The notes beneath the pieces were generated by a model, which saw only the letters and a list, made by a program, of their open reading frames with translations, did not search any database and had not been told where the DNA came from. From Pempheris klunzingeri (Eukaryota > Chordata > Actinopteri > Acropomatiformes > Pempheridae): a DNA stretch of 64,000 nucleotides. The position numbers and the translations under genes are program-made. The stretch spans positions 12,809,721 to 12,873,720 of the forward strand of contig NC_092027.1 in the NCBI RefSeq assembly GCF_042242105.1. The letters run 5' to 3'. Of this stretch, positions 11,801-24,299 are shown in pieces (the first letter of the stretch is position 1; every line of letters starts with the position of its first letter).

Positions 11801-13421
11801 CCTGTCTGGGTCAACGCTTTGAAGAGGATGAGAAAAAAGGGGGGCTTTCTCTTTCTTTCCATTTCTGTCTCACTGTCCAACATAAATAGTTTCAACACCT
11901 TCTCACCTTTGACACATATCTCCACCAGTCCATACCACTCTCCACAACTGTCGCACAGCAGGCTGAAGGCGCTGCGCCCGCTGGGCATTACGTAACCGGG
12001 CAGACATGTGTACAGCAGCTCATCTCCCAGCTCATACCCACTGTGATCCTGTAGACGGGCATTAGGAAAGGATGGAGGGTCCCCGCATGGTACGCCTGTC
12101 AACAACAAACACAGGGATTCATTTTAAAAAACACTTTCAACATAAAAAGTGGAATATGAATGTTTTGAATTGTAATAAACTATTCAATATTATATGGTTT
12201 GGTTAATGAAGCATGACTCATTATTATTATCCGGTTTTACAGCATCACTATTCCATTTGTAAACAGAAAGAGATAAGAATGACTCAAGGGACAGGAAGCA
12301 ATGGGGTTTGTGGGAAATGTGGATGTAATTTTGACAAACACCACCACTAACAATGCCACTGGGATGAGATAAAGACTCTGCATTGTCTTGACTCTGGTCT
12401 AATTTCTTATGGTAATTACACCAAGGCAACACAGAGTATTTGACAAATAATATCATGATTGACTCAAAAATGGTAGTTTCCAGTTATCTTATTCACTCTC
12501 AGAAATAAAAACCCTCTAATAATGCATTCAGCAGCTGACTCATTGTAACATTAAACAATGAAAATCTGGTGTTGTTTTTCCAGAATGATGGTCTAATATT
12601 TATAAATAAAACTATTAAATTTATGGTAGCCACTGCTGTAAATGACAAGACAAAACCATTTTTTTTGTAGTTCATTTACTACAGATGTCAACATTCCTGG
12701 CTGAATCACTAAATGCTAAATTGCAGTGTGATTGTTTTGTTGGCCAACACAAAAAACAACATAAATGTATGGTGTGTTTGTGAAAGATATCTGTTGTAAT
12801 GTTAAGTATACAGCACTTATCATTACCAGCAGATGAAAAATAATTAAACAAAATGGTCTTTTAAAACTATTTTTACAGAATAATTTATAATTTATATATT
12901 AATTTTATATTATATATATTTTAAATTCAAACATTTATTGTGTGTTGCCCTGGGAATGGAGCTAACATGGCACCATATACGTCCAAACCTCCTGTCATAA
13001 CCATAACCATAGCTACATGACCGTAATCACAGCCACAACCACAACCCTGACTGTGAAGCTGTGTCATTGCTCTCCGCTGCTCTAAGTGGCTCGGTACTGT
13101 TCATTTTTCCCACAGCAGAGAGCTTGTTCCAGCCTCGGGGTGTGTAGTATATAAACAGCCACAGTAGCTCTACTGTTGATGAGGAAGGACGAGAGGACGA
13201 GATCTCTTCTGGGTGGCATCCAATAATAGTCAGATCCAAAACCAACCACCGACCGCCCCCTCCCCTCTCAGACACATGCCAGTGGAATAGGTGTGTGGAA
13301 TTTAGCTTACGTACATTCATGGATCAAGTTATATCATCACATACACATCATTCGCTCAGACATTCATGAGAGGGCAGAAAGATTGGTGTATAACGACAGA
13401 TATGAGTAAAAACATTGGCAA

Positions 13422-13465
<44 letters not shown>

Positions 13466-15261
13466 TCGCTTGCAGGTTGGAGAGTGTTGAAAGTCGAGGT
13501 GTAGATGGAAGGAACGCAGGAACACAGCCTCTTTCACACCTCAGTAAATATCTCAGGACGGAGAACTGCACACATACACTCACAAATACACACGTCTGAT
13601 ACACTAAAGTTCATCCATTCATGTCCTGATCACCACCCACAACTTAAGGTGCAGGTTTGCATATATATATACACTGTATCTGTGTTTGTGCGTTTACTGA
13701 CCTTTGTCTTTGATGCAGAAGGCGTCCATGTGTGCAGCGTCCTCTGTGGCATTTTCTGTTCTCACATCCACTGCTTTCAGTGCGCTGCCCACAACATTAC
13801 ACACCGTGGTCCTACACATGAAATGTTAAAATGAATAGTTAATAAGTCAAATCATGTTGGAGAACTTAACACTCACAAACACAGTCATTAATTACTGTTT
13901 GTTATGAGAGCAAATGGCCTACAGTGAAGCATTTAAGCACCCCACAGGGACTCTAGGATCGAGGCTGGTCATAATTAAACTCTGTGTGTTTACTTTTAAC
14001 ACACTCTCACACTCACACACAGAAATGTACTCCCATAAGAACACATCGTGCACTTGAGGCAGTAAGTCCAGTGATGGACAGTAAGTACATTTACTCCGGA
14101 GCTGTACAACATATGTCAGTCACAGAGGCGTTTTTCTGCAGAACTTCTGCAGAAGAACTTTAATTCTTAATACTTTTTTGATACTATTTTACTGATAATA
14201 CCTCTGCACGTTTTTTTTTTTTACGTAAGTAGGATGTTGAATGCAAGATGTTTACTGTTAATTCTGTATTGTTACATTAATGTGTTGTAGTAAAGGATCT
14301 GAGTAATTCTCCCACCACTGACTACACTGCTGTTAAGTAAAGCAAGTGTGATTTTTTTGCTGCATATTATCACATATAAAACTGCAGCTCTGGTTTATAT
14401 ACATGTATAGGTAACGTGATGACACACACGCGATATGTACTGTGCAGTACTCGCTGCTCTCTCGATTATTTGCTTACTCAAATATTTTTACAGCATGTCG
14501 TCAGAGTCCAGGAGCACACATCATGGCTCAGACATGCTGCAGTATCAGCAGTTGTAGCCCACAGCACAGCATTATCACCCTATGGTACATTACGAATACA
14601 TGTTCCCATGCAGAAGCCTTGAGTCACAGTGATCTTCATCTGGAACAATAAAAGCGATAATATGATACACATTCCACAGGGACCAGATGAATAATGTGGT
14701 CAGTGTACAACGCCTACAAGCTGCAGTGGTAAAAAATGCTGAGTAGATAGTCTATTTTTGTTGCCACATTAAGTTTTATGGCAGTATTAGCCCATTTGTT
14801 ATCCAAAAGCACCAGATAAGGCTGACTCAAACTTCCCAGGCCAATCAAATTATGTTCCCATAGCAGCTCCCAACACCAATCAAAGTCAGACATGTTACAC
14901 TTTTCATCAATAACAGGTTTATCCAGTAATATTATCAATCAAGCATCATTAAATGGAAAAGGTATCGGCCCAGACTTAAATGTGTGCATGTGTGTGAATC
15001 TGTGTGTGTGTGTGTGTGCACTTGTGTAACTGAGTTAATCAAAGCATCAGTAATTGGAAAGAATTTGACTGGCAGTGCAGCGAGACTGTGAGAAGCGGTG
15101 TGAGTCATGCTGCATGCTTGTGCCATGCTGACTTTAGCTTATAAGGACAAAAGTCTGAGGGAGAGAAACGGGCCGCGAGACAGAAATCGCCAAGAAAACA
15201 CTTGGAGAGAGAGAAAAAACACAAAGACTGTTTTCACATTAAACTGTAGCTCCTGCAGGCA

Positions 15262-15305
<44 letters not shown>

Positions 15306-18300
15306 ACAGAGTGATTGATCTCTATCAGGGGCAGGGAACACTTCACCTGACCAGAGAACCATTTCTTAAAACCCTCACCTTACATGACACAACTGTTACA
15401 GGGAAAACACAGTGGTGTATGTTTAACGCTGAAAATCAAACTGAGCGTTAGTTCAGTCTGATGGTATGCTGTTTGGTTACCGGGGCAGCAGATCTATGAC
15501 TGACAGGTAAGAGGAAGAAGATAAGGTGGGAGAGTCAATCTGAGAGGCGCAGGTTATTACGCGACAAACCTGGAAAATTATGTCAATGCACCTCTGGGGA
15601 CTATAGTTTAAGTGGCACTGACACCACAGTGTCACCATCTGTAAAAACAGCGTTTTCACACCACATAGGAATACATGGAAGAATTAATTCATTCGATGAG
15701 CAGCTAAAACTTTCAAAACTAAAATGTGACTGAAGGTAAGCAGGATGTGTAATTGATTCCCTGTATGTTCGGCTCACTTATGAGCGTTGGGGTGCAGATT
15801 TGAGGAGAGAGAGGAGGGCCTGAGCTACTGGGAAACTGAGTGGGAGTGTCAACATGTGCTCTTTTACAGTGTTTTAAGTTATAGGAGAGTCATGAAGAAT
15901 GAAACGTGAGAGATATTGAATGGGATGAAGAAAACAAGAGAAATCATAATACTTTGTTAAGTCCAGACAACACTATTGTGATACTCATTTTACATCCCTG
16001 GTGTGTTGTCACTCAATTCTGGTAACTTTTTACAGAATAAACTACAACACAGTGATTACAGCAGGTTTTAGGAATAAATAACTATATTTAGATTACACTA
16101 TAGCAAACACTGGGAGGAGATCCATTTCTCTAAGGAACAGCCTTAAAGGGAGCAGGCAGGACAGGAAGAACAATATAGAAAAAAAAAATCCCAAAAGTGG
16201 CTGTGATGTAACACTGGACACAGAGAAGTACATCTGGCCCACTTTTACGTTAACCTCTATTTTCTTTGGTCGGAGATGAACTGAGACAGACACAGAGCCA
16301 TAGATTGGTGATATACTGTAAAACGTGGTAAGTGGGTGTGAAAGCTGATGTCCGCTGGCCAACACGTAGACATCAGCAAGGGTGTCAGATTTTCCTCTAA
16401 CCTGGCATTCGTCACTCTTCAGGCAGCTGCCATTTTGAATCAGATTCTGTTTTGTAACATTGATAATTTTCTCATTTGACAAATGATTTAGGAAAATATG
16501 AGCTGTTAACAATTGTTTTCTATGCGTTTTATACTATTTTTCCAAGTAATTACATTATGATTCATAATTTACCATACACGTGTCATTGTACATTATCTTA
16601 TTTAGCCAATTGAACACATTTGTGGAGGTACTGTAAGGGTCATTCAGGCAAATCAGCGTCTTTAGGATGATGGTTGGTTATTTTTATATACTTTCATGTC
16701 CCCCTCAGGATGAATCATATGGTCATCATGATGATCATGATCATGATGATCCTTTTTGTTTAGCACCATCAAGTTAAATTTTCAGTTTGTTCAATACGTT
16801 GTGTTCACAGCTATTACAAAATGGCTAACATGATGAACATGGTAAACATTATACCTGCTAAAGCACATTAGCATTGGCATTGTGAGCATGTTAGCCCGCT
16901 AGTTTTAGCATTCAACTCAAAGCACTGCTGTAAGTAAAACGTGTCTCTCATGAGTTGCTGTTCCTTTTCTTTTATTTATGCTTGTCCTTGTTTATTCTCT
17001 TATTTATCTGTGACTTTTTAGCTTCAATTACAGCTGAAAGTATTGGTTGGAGCTATTCTTCAAGCAAAATCACCCAAATTCTAAGATTACAGCTTGTTTG
17101 TGGTTGAAAATTGGGGACGGATGTCACCCATATATAATTTTTCTTATCTTATACACAAAATTATTACTCAGTTTATCGGGAAAATAATTGGCAGTTTGAT
17201 TATTGTCTGTCTAAAAGTGTTTTGGAAGGGTAGCTGGATACTTTTGGGGGATAAACAAATGAATAAGAAAGTTTCTTTTGTATTGAATTCTTTTTGAATA
17301 AGCAAATATTGGCAGAAGATTTCAGGGCTGTATTTCAGCTCATATTTCAAAGTCACGACACCACCATAAATGTAATATTGAACATCACCTCAGGCTTGAA
17401 ATCTCCTCATATTTGAAACCTCTTTGACCAGGATGACGGCAATGCTGCTTAGGACAAGAAGTTGTCAATCAAACACCTGATCAGCTGTCTCTTTGTCTGT
17501 CTGTGTGTCTGTTTCTGTCTCCGGGTGCTGAAAGCTGTGTGTCATGTTACCGTGGAGATGAGAGATGCAAATGGAGGCAGTTGTCGACATGACACCCCGG
17601 CTCAGAATTCCCTGCTCCTCCAGGAAGGAACAGAGGAGCCTTTCTCCCTCTCTTCCTCTCTCTTTTTTCTCTATCCCCCCTGAAATGTGTCACTCTCCTC
17701 TTCTATCTTCCCACTCCCTCTAAAACTACCGCTGCTGCCTTTACTTTCTCTTTCATCCTCCTTCATTCCTGCAGCCTCTGTCACACACACACACACACAC
17801 AAGAGTGCACTCACCAAAATGACCTTTGACATCTCTAGAAATCTCAAGTCCCCCTGCTTGTCCCTTAAAACAATGAAGACCCTCACACACAAACGTGCAC
17901 GGTCACATACAAAAATGTTTCTTTTCTTACCCCACTGTGCCTCCATAGAGCCACCCACGGGTGCAGAGGGAGAAGAAGCACTCCTCCACAGCATGATGGA
18001 GCTCCTGTGCTGATGCCAAGCGGGCATGTTGCGAGGCACAAGCCTGCTCTGCATCTCTGAAGCCCTGCAGGCTGGAGGAGTTCCTCAGGTCCAACACAAA
18101 CACTCGGCCTGAGAGGAGAGAGAGCGCGGGAAGTATAAAGGCTTTATAAACCCGACCCGTGAGGTTCCGAGTACTGGCAGTGTCTGTAAGAGTTACATCC
18201 CTCACCTGATTCATAAATGTTTTGTGTAATAAAATCCAAACAACATATTTGTGCGTCTTTTCTGTCTTACATCAACACAAAAGACAGATGCATTTGTTCC

Positions 18301-19269
18301 CTAAACCCCAGATTAGCTGAACAAGACTTGGGGATGAGGAAAAATATTGCTAAAATGCCTGTAATTGATCTAAGGGGATAACAATAGATTATACTTGAGG
18401 GATGTACATACTTTGGAGCAGCAATGCACAAATATAGATTTTGAGATTAATGAGAAAATCCATATCCTAATTATGTGTGCCAAGATACAGATTTTCATTA
18501 GAGTATAAATGCAGGTTGTAAATCATTCATTAATCATTCATTAATCAATCATTAATCCAGTAGTTTTCACAACATAATAGACAACAATATTTGTCCAAAA
18601 GGATGATAAAGTGACATATTTTTGTACCAAGGGTCCCTCTGAATGAGTCTTTAGTAGTTTGGTGTATGTAGATCACTTTCCTGCATCTCAGCAGCACCAC
18701 AGTCTGTTCATTATCGCCTCTTTGTCACATCATCAATCAGTGTTCGGAGACACTAAAGACATTTATTTTTCACAATCCTGACAGCTATATCTTTTTAATA
18801 TTTGGGATAAGATGTATCCGTTAAATCTTTAAGTAACGATGCCAGTGCGCATATCCATTACGCACGACTTCACTGAGCGTGTTAAGACTTTTGGGGTTTT
18901 TGGATAAAGTATTTAGAGAAAAGAAAACACGGGCTACAAGGGAAAATGCACACAAAACGCACGAGACTGCAAATCAGGTGTCACTTGTGGGCTTTGACAG
19001 CTCGCACATCCCCAAACCCTAACTTTAACCAAAGTGAAAGTCATTTAAAAACCCAATGACAGCTTTTGGCCTCACTATATTTAAGAATAACTTGTGGGTT
19101 TATAATAAAATCTATGGTTTTCTATTCACATTTATATATTATAATTTTCTCCTGTCATAATATCTAAAAATATGAACTTACCATCTGCATTTACAACAGA
19201 GGTCACGACAAGACAAGCCAGGCATCCAAAGAGCAGCGACAGAGCAAAGTGTTCACAGCGATCCAGCAT
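8856..19269 (-). CDS. susd5: Sushi domain-containing protein 5 (SUSD5), 5 coding exons
   Basis: Minus-strand exons: 19269-19182, 18108-17931, 13811-13702, 12095-11907 and 10816-8856. All junctions keep frame, giving about 841 residues against about 629 in human. Residues 1-28 are a hydrophobic signal peptide. Residues 30-125 form a Link-like module (Cys53, Cys78, Trp82, Cys93 and Cys121 in Link order, plus an extra Cys73). Residues 129-186 form a Sushi/CCP domain (Cys129, YTC at 154-156, Cys173 or Cys176, Trp179, Cys186). A long polar ectodomain follows, with an Asp/His-rich tract at 374-577. Residues 787-807 are a membrane helix, followed by CYRRQQQ and a 34-residue cytoplasmic tail. This is a type I membrane protein. 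Link modules often bind hyaluronan, but the human protein is poorly characterised and binding here is inference. Order, strand and position next to crtap match human. Confidence 0.93.
9651..10262 (-). other. susd5: Asp/His-rich low-complexity tract in the SUSD5 ectodomain
   Basis: This part of the last exon encodes residues 374-577. By hand count about 77 of 204 residues are Asp and about 35 are His, mostly as DDHD, DDHDAD and DRDD units. The DNA is a degenerate GAY/CAY array. Its antisense strand therefore gives long spurious frames rich in Val/Ile/Met or His/Gly. The tract accounts for much of the excess length over human SUSD5. The composition suggests divalent metal binding, which is inference. 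Confidence 0.9.
10980..11155 (+). repeat. Dispersed repeat family A, copy 2 (susd5 intron 4)
   Basis: It contains GAAGCTACAGCCAGCAGCC, TTAGCTTAGTTTAGCAT and ACCAGCACCTCTAAAGCTCA in the same order as copies near 3.8-4.2 kb and 41.1-41.4 kb. It lies antisense inside susd5. Confidence 0.75.
12096..13333. other. susd5: susd5 intron 3, left part
   Basis: AT-rich intron sequence between the Sushi exon and the second Link exon. I see no exon, RNA gene or recognised mobile element before the inverted repeat copy at 13334. Confidence 0.6.
13334..13464 (+). repeat. Repeat family E, copy 1, with CA microsatellite
   Basis: About 90 bases (13334-13424) closely match the reverse complement of 22997-23084, and each copy abuts a CA/TG microsatellite (13425-13464 here). 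Both copies translate to a shared DWCITTDMSKNI string. That may be chance, or a trace of an older element. Confidence 0.8.
14075..14335. repeat. Dispersed repeat family B, decayed copy (susd5 intron 2)
   Basis: The outer parts read as AAGTACATTTACTC at the left and AGTAAAGGATCTGAG ... CCACCACTGA at the right. These are the two characteristic ends of the family seen repeatedly between 20 and 29 kb. Confidence 0.65.
15264..15302. repeat. TG microsatellite (susd5 intron 2)
   Basis: Perfect TG tract of about 39 bases. The remaining intron 2 sequence (13812-17930) shows no gene. A GATCATGATCATGATGAT-type near-palindrome sits at about 16723-16752. Confidence 0.9.
18109..19181. other. susd5: susd5 intron 1
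   Basis: AT-rich intron with a short ATTAATC-type tandem near 18525-18555. No other feature is seen. Confidence 0.6.
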
Positions 19270-19660
19270 CTTTTAGTGCGGACAAAGCCTCAGTTTTAAT
19301 GTTGGAAAACGTGTCCAAAAAACTTCCAAAAGACTTCACAATCTTGACGGTGGAGAGCAAACTCTCTGTATTTCCCTCCTGCTGGACAGAGATGGTTATG
19401 ATGAAGAGGAGGAGGAGGAGGTGGCGGAGGAAGGTAGGCTTGTTGACAAGTGTGGGAGATAACGGAGGGAAAGCGGTCAGAGCGGCTCGGGAGCGAGGCG
19501 CACTTTATCTCCACAAATAGTCGCCTTCGCAAGCAGATGGAGCACCGGTGTGAAAACTCACGCGTCCCCGTTAGTAAATACGTCACGGCTCAAACTCCTG
19601 ACGGTGGGTTTGGGCGGTCAGAAAGACTGCCGGACTGCTCCTTTACGGTCATGGTGGACG
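19270..19660 (-). promoter_or_regulatory. susd5: susd5 5' UTR / promoter region
   Basis: The sequence upstream of the susd5 start becomes GC- and CpG-richer and includes a CRE-like half site (ACGTCA near 19580). On the sense strand a CCT-rich run (19400-19435) encodes proline in a 96-codon upstream open frame. That frame ends 26 bases before the start codon. The transcription start was not determined. Confidence 0.5.
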
Positions 19661-19850
19661 TACAGTGAGGGGGAGAGGGGGGATAAATGTAGAAAATGTA
19701 AGGAAGTGTGTGTTTGTGTTGAAGAATAACATACTGATGCTGCATTGCTATTTAAGGACACTTTCACACCCAGGGGCTAAGAAGGCACCCCAAGTTCAGC
19801 ACACCCACATGGAGCTGATCCTTTGAGCATAAAAATCTAAATGTGTGTCC

Positions 19851-19851
<1 letters not shown>

Positions 19852-19900
<49 letters not shown>
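19852..19900. repeat. TG microsatellite upstream of susd5
   Basis: Perfect TG tract of 49 bases, roughly 600 bases upstream of the susd5 start. Confidence 0.95.
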
Positions 19901-19903
<3 letters not shown>

Positions 19904-20574
19904 ATTTGGTGAAGCAGATAAAGACGGATGACCACAGCCCATAGAGAGCTTTCACATTGTTTCAGTGAATCTGCAGGTGAAGATAACCAACCCACGGAGT
20001 ACCAGTAGGCTCCACACAGGGTCCACACCACTCAAACCTAAAGCAACATTATAACCTATAAAAACCTTCATATAAAAGTTATCAGTGTGCACATGTGCTT
20101 TTTTTTCTATAAATAAACCCACTTGCCTACACATGCAAACAATTGCGTTTCCCTCCCATTTGCACGTGCAGTAGGTGTGTGTGGATAAACATCACATGCA
20201 AGAGGGCAGCGTTAGATCTGTAGTGTGAGAGTTGTCCTCCTCTGGGCAAAGGTTTTGGCAAATTCTCATCTACAAGCGACAACAATGGGATATTTAGAGG
20301 ATGAAAATTCATTCTTGACCAAGGGAACACAGAGCCAACTCATCATAATGTCCATTTAGTAGCATTCTGGAGCTTTCACATAGTCGTCCTCAGTAGATGG
20401 ATGTTGTCCACTTGTCATAGATGGTAAATGATTTCCAAGGCTTTCTCATCTTGGTCAAAATGTCCATAAAGTGATCAGAGAAAAGGAATTTTGATCGTCT
20501 ATGACTTCATCACACCTGTGATGAAAGCTCCAGTGCAGCTACAAAGTGGACCTTTAGTGAGACTGCCAGTGGTG

Positions 20575-20995
20575 TGAGAGGTAATCACATTCTTTATTTT
20601 AGTAAAAGTAGCAATGCCATGATGTAAAACTACTCCAATATAAGTAAAAAGACTGAATTGAAAATGTTACTTAAGTAAAGTAATGTAAATATTAACAGCA
20701 AAGTATATTTTTATTATAGAGAAGTAAAAAGAAAATGTGAGTTGTACTGTTATATATAGATTATTATTACTGATGCAATAATGCCCAAGCAGTATTTTAC
20801 TGATGTAAAACCAGAAGCTGAAATCCTTTCAGCTTTAATTCACTTTTAAATATTTTGATCTATAAAAGTACATCACATTTTAATATGTTTAATATATTTT
20901 CTATGTAAAAATCTACATTTATAAGCTGTCAGATAACTGCGGAGTAAAAAGTAATTGTCTCTGAATTAAAGTCGTGTAATTGTATGTTGTTTAAT
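20575..20995 (+). repeat. Dispersed repeat family B, copy
   Basis: It opens with TTTAGTAAAAGTAGCAATGCC and continues through TTACTTAAGTAAAG, ATTATTATTACTGATGCAATA and a tail near AATTAAAGTCGTG. The same block order occurs at 28375-28775 and reversed at 24455-25095. Confidence 0.75.
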
Positions 20996-21129
20996 ACACT
21001 GTATTGCTGCTGTCTTGGCCAAAGCTCCCTAGAAAAAGAAATAAATCTTTGGAGTATCATCTTCCCAGAACCAAAGATTGGTTCTCTAGTCAGGAATGGG
21101 GAAGCTCTTATATTTTGTATCTCTGTTTC

Positions 21130-21920
21130 AAATCAAATCAAATTAAGTTTATTTATATAGCACATTTGAAACAACCATAGTGCCGTACAAAATTAGGGTG
21201 AGCAGCTCATCAATAACATAAACGGTATAAATGGTGGAAGCAGAAGAAAATGTTGAAATATTAATAAAATACAAGTATGAGGCAAAATCAAGATATGAGC
21301 ATAGTAATAAGACAGAGACACAATAAAATGTAATAAAACAAGCAATTTATAAAAGAATATAGAATACTTAAAACAAAACCAGTAAGAACATAGAAAACAT
21401 GTGCGTCTTGAGTTAAGTTTTAAAAATGTCAGTGAAAGGAGAACATTTTAACAAAAGTGGAAGGCTATTCCAAAGCCTCGGAGCTGCAACCATGAAGGCA
21501 CGACCTCCCTGACCTACCAGCCTCGGTCGTGGAACAGGATGAGTACAGGGCCCATGTATGGCTTAAAAAACAAATAGAAGAACCTTTGAAGTCAGTGATG
21601 TATTTGACAGGTAGCGAGAGCAGGGATGCTAGCACTGGTGTGATGCCCCCTTTTTTTCTGGTACCAGCTTCCTGCACCAGTTGCAGGCGGGACAGAGAGG
21701 ACTGGCTAACACCGAGGAACAGTGTGTCGCACTGATCTGGCCTCGGGGAGATGAGTGCAGTGGTCACAATCTTCACGCCACTGAGAAAGAGGATGGGCTT
21801 GAGTTTGGCGATGTTGCCTAAATGAAAACAGCAGCCTTTCACCACAGAGTTAATTTTGTTGGTCAAACTTCAGCGACATGTCAACCGTGACACCAAGATT
21901 CATGACATGGGCTTGAAAGC
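21130..21920 (-). mobile_element. 5'-truncated L2-like LINE (reverse transcriptase C-terminus), decayed
   Basis: On the minus strand, 21866-21465 encodes a segment resembling the C-terminal part of L2-type LINE reverse transcriptase. Recognisable blocks are INSVVKGCCFHLGNIAKLKP, VSQSSLSRLQLVQ and GITPVLASLLSLPVKY. A preceding MNLGVTVDMSLKFD block lies in another frame, so there is at least one frameshift. The left end carries AAATGTGCTATATAAATAAA read on the minus strand and a TTGATTTGA-like tail, as expected for the 3' end of such an element. No intact endonuclease or full RT domain is present, so it is inactive. Confidence 0.85.
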
Positions 21921-22680
21921 TTGATGGAAACGGCCCTAAATGGGTGGCTATATTCCCTGTGGAGTTGTTTCAGCAAAAGAAATAAAAGAAGGAGGAGAAG
22001 GGAGGAAAGGACTGTTTTCCTGCTCGCTGCAGCTCGAAAGATGATGGGAGTGATATGGAAGAAAACAATGGAGGACAGGAGCAATATATATGTGTGTGAT
22101 GCATGTACACACGTATAAAAGGAAAACTATTGGAATGAGATTAAAAAAGCAATAATAAAGAAACCCCTTAAGGAGTGACACCTCGATTGAGGATTCACAC
22201 ATACTCTTCTCTCTACATTTCTGTCTTTCTTTTCCATTTTCATAGTTCTGCGTGTTCCCTCTGCCCCAGTGGAGTCACCCATGCTGCCGTCGAGGCTTCA
22301 TTGTGGCTTTTAAATCCCCCGCTGGTGCTTTTGCATTTCACTCACTCTTCTCCGTGTTTCTCTGTCACATTTTTCCAGCCTGCTCTCATGCACCTCTCAC
22401 GCGTTCACCTCCTGTTCAGAGCGGTTTGGATGGGGTACTTTAGGGCTGACTGGGATCCTGATTCATACACAGGGGCTATTTCTGGAGAGGTGGGGGTCGC
22501 AGAGGAGAGAGACGGTGATTCACACCTGCACCATCGCAGAGATGTTGGTGAGAATTATGTTTGCTGCAGGTGTTTCCGGGCGGGACAGACACACGTCCAG
22601 ACTTCACACAGGTGTGTAATCTCACAGGACTTCCAGTACACACCCATGAGACAATCTGCGCTGTGGAAGTAAAGTACAGA

Positions 22681-22704
22681 CACACACACACACACACACA
22701 CACA
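22681..22704. repeat. CA microsatellite
   Basis: Perfect CA tract of 24 bases in the susd5-fbxl2 spacer. Confidence 0.9.
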
Positions 22705-22955
22705 TCAACCACAAGGTTGCTTTGAGTGTGTGTGAGACCAGTGACTTCCCATGTGAGACGTGTCCTGTCAGAATGAGGCGTAGTGCAGAAGCGTGATTGA
22801 CTCAGAGGAAATCATTGGTCATACTGGTGCGGCCCAGGACACCGGGAGGTATGGCTGTGTCTCCGTGGCAACAGCCTCCTCAAACCTCCATGAGGAGTGG
22901 GGTCCAGAAAAACAGGAACAGCTCTGAAAGATGAGTTGAAGCTGCAGGCAGTGCG

Positions 22956-22958
<3 letters not shown>

Positions 22959-22997
<39 letters not shown>

Positions 22998-23084
22998 ATG
23001 CCAATTGTATGTTTTTACTCATATCTGTTGTTATACACCAATCTCTCTGCCCTGTCATCTGAACGTATGATGTGTATGTGATGA
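22959..23084 (-). repeat. Repeat family E, copy 2 (inverted), with TG microsatellite
   Basis: 22997-23084 is a close reverse-complement match to 13334-13424. The adjacent TG tract spans 22959-22996, so the element and its microsatellite appear to travel together. The two copies face each other about 9.5 kb apart and enclose susd5 exons 1-3. Confidence 0.8.
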
Positions 23085-24299
23085 ACATGATGTAAGATGA
23101 TCGATGAATGCCTGTAAAAACTCCTTATCTCGAAAACGTCAACTTTTCATTAGCTGAAGAAACAGCTCTGTTTTTGCCTTTGTGATGAGGCACTTTACAT
23201 AAAACCAGTGAGTTTTGGGATGGTTTGTTCAGGTTTAAGACATAAAGTAAAACTCCATCCTGCGGTTAAACTGAAAAATTACCAAATTTAGAGATACGTA
23301 GATTTCACTGGACAGTGACATTATGTGTGTACACCTGCAAATACTGCACATGTGCGTTTTAGCAACAGCATAGAGGCATGCATCCTTATATATGGCACTT
23401 TAAAATAACACAGGAAACAGAGAAAATACAGCACAGTAAAGCTGATCAGACAGTAATAAAACAAACAAAAACATGTTAAAAACAGAGAAAATCTGATAAA
23501 TACATAATAGTGGGGGACAGTAAATGCAGACCATGACAGAGAGGCCAAACATACTTCTAAATAACTAGTCTTTGAATGTATTGGATGAAGCACAGAAGAA
23601 AACAGTATTCAAACCACGATAATCTTATAAGTTATATGTTCGATAGCCTCTACAGAAACATTATAGAGAGATGGCCTCACTTGACATCAGTGGAGTCACA
23701 GCGATCACCAGGACACATTCAACACTGAGCTGCCAGCCACAGCAGAGTCAGGATGAGAAGGGCATGGAGCTATTCAAAGAACTGAGATAATTAATTTGAC
23801 TTTTGATGAGGGATTGTTAATTACCATGCAAAGCAGTGAGATGGGGTGGCGCAGGGATTGAAAATGTGTTGCACGCAGATGAAAGGCTACGTTTTAGCAC
23901 AAGCATGATGAAATGTATGTGTTCATGCCAACACACACGTACAGAGCGTTTCCTCTATCTGAGTTATGTCTGATCCAGTGAATCAAACGGTTATGATTTT
24001 TTTCAGTTATGGCTCATTAGGATTACAGTTTGCCAGCACAGAGATGAGGGTGGGGTTTGCATGCAGCATGAAGTCCTGACAGGCTTTAATAGACCAACAG
24101 GAAAAGCACAGGTGGATGTCTCATGTCATTTAAGTGTGTCACTACGTCATCCCAGCATACACCAGGGCCCTGTAACACCAGAGTATATCTCAGACTTAAC
24201 AGCGATTTTATTGACTGAATAAGTGCAGTGAAGACCTGAGAGAACATGTCTGTGCAAGCCATGTGTATTCTACTCTGGCATACCCTCTCCTCTGTGGTG

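Noticed and set aside
16093..16512. 139-codon minus-strand open frame in susd5 intron 2, same strand as the gene
   Set aside because: It would have to be an extra exon, but the Link exons on either side already join in frame and the sequence resembles nothing in SUSD5.
22175..22672. 165-codon plus-strand open frame between susd5 and fbxl2
   Set aside because: No recognisable domain, no exon-like borders, and it is surrounded by repeats.
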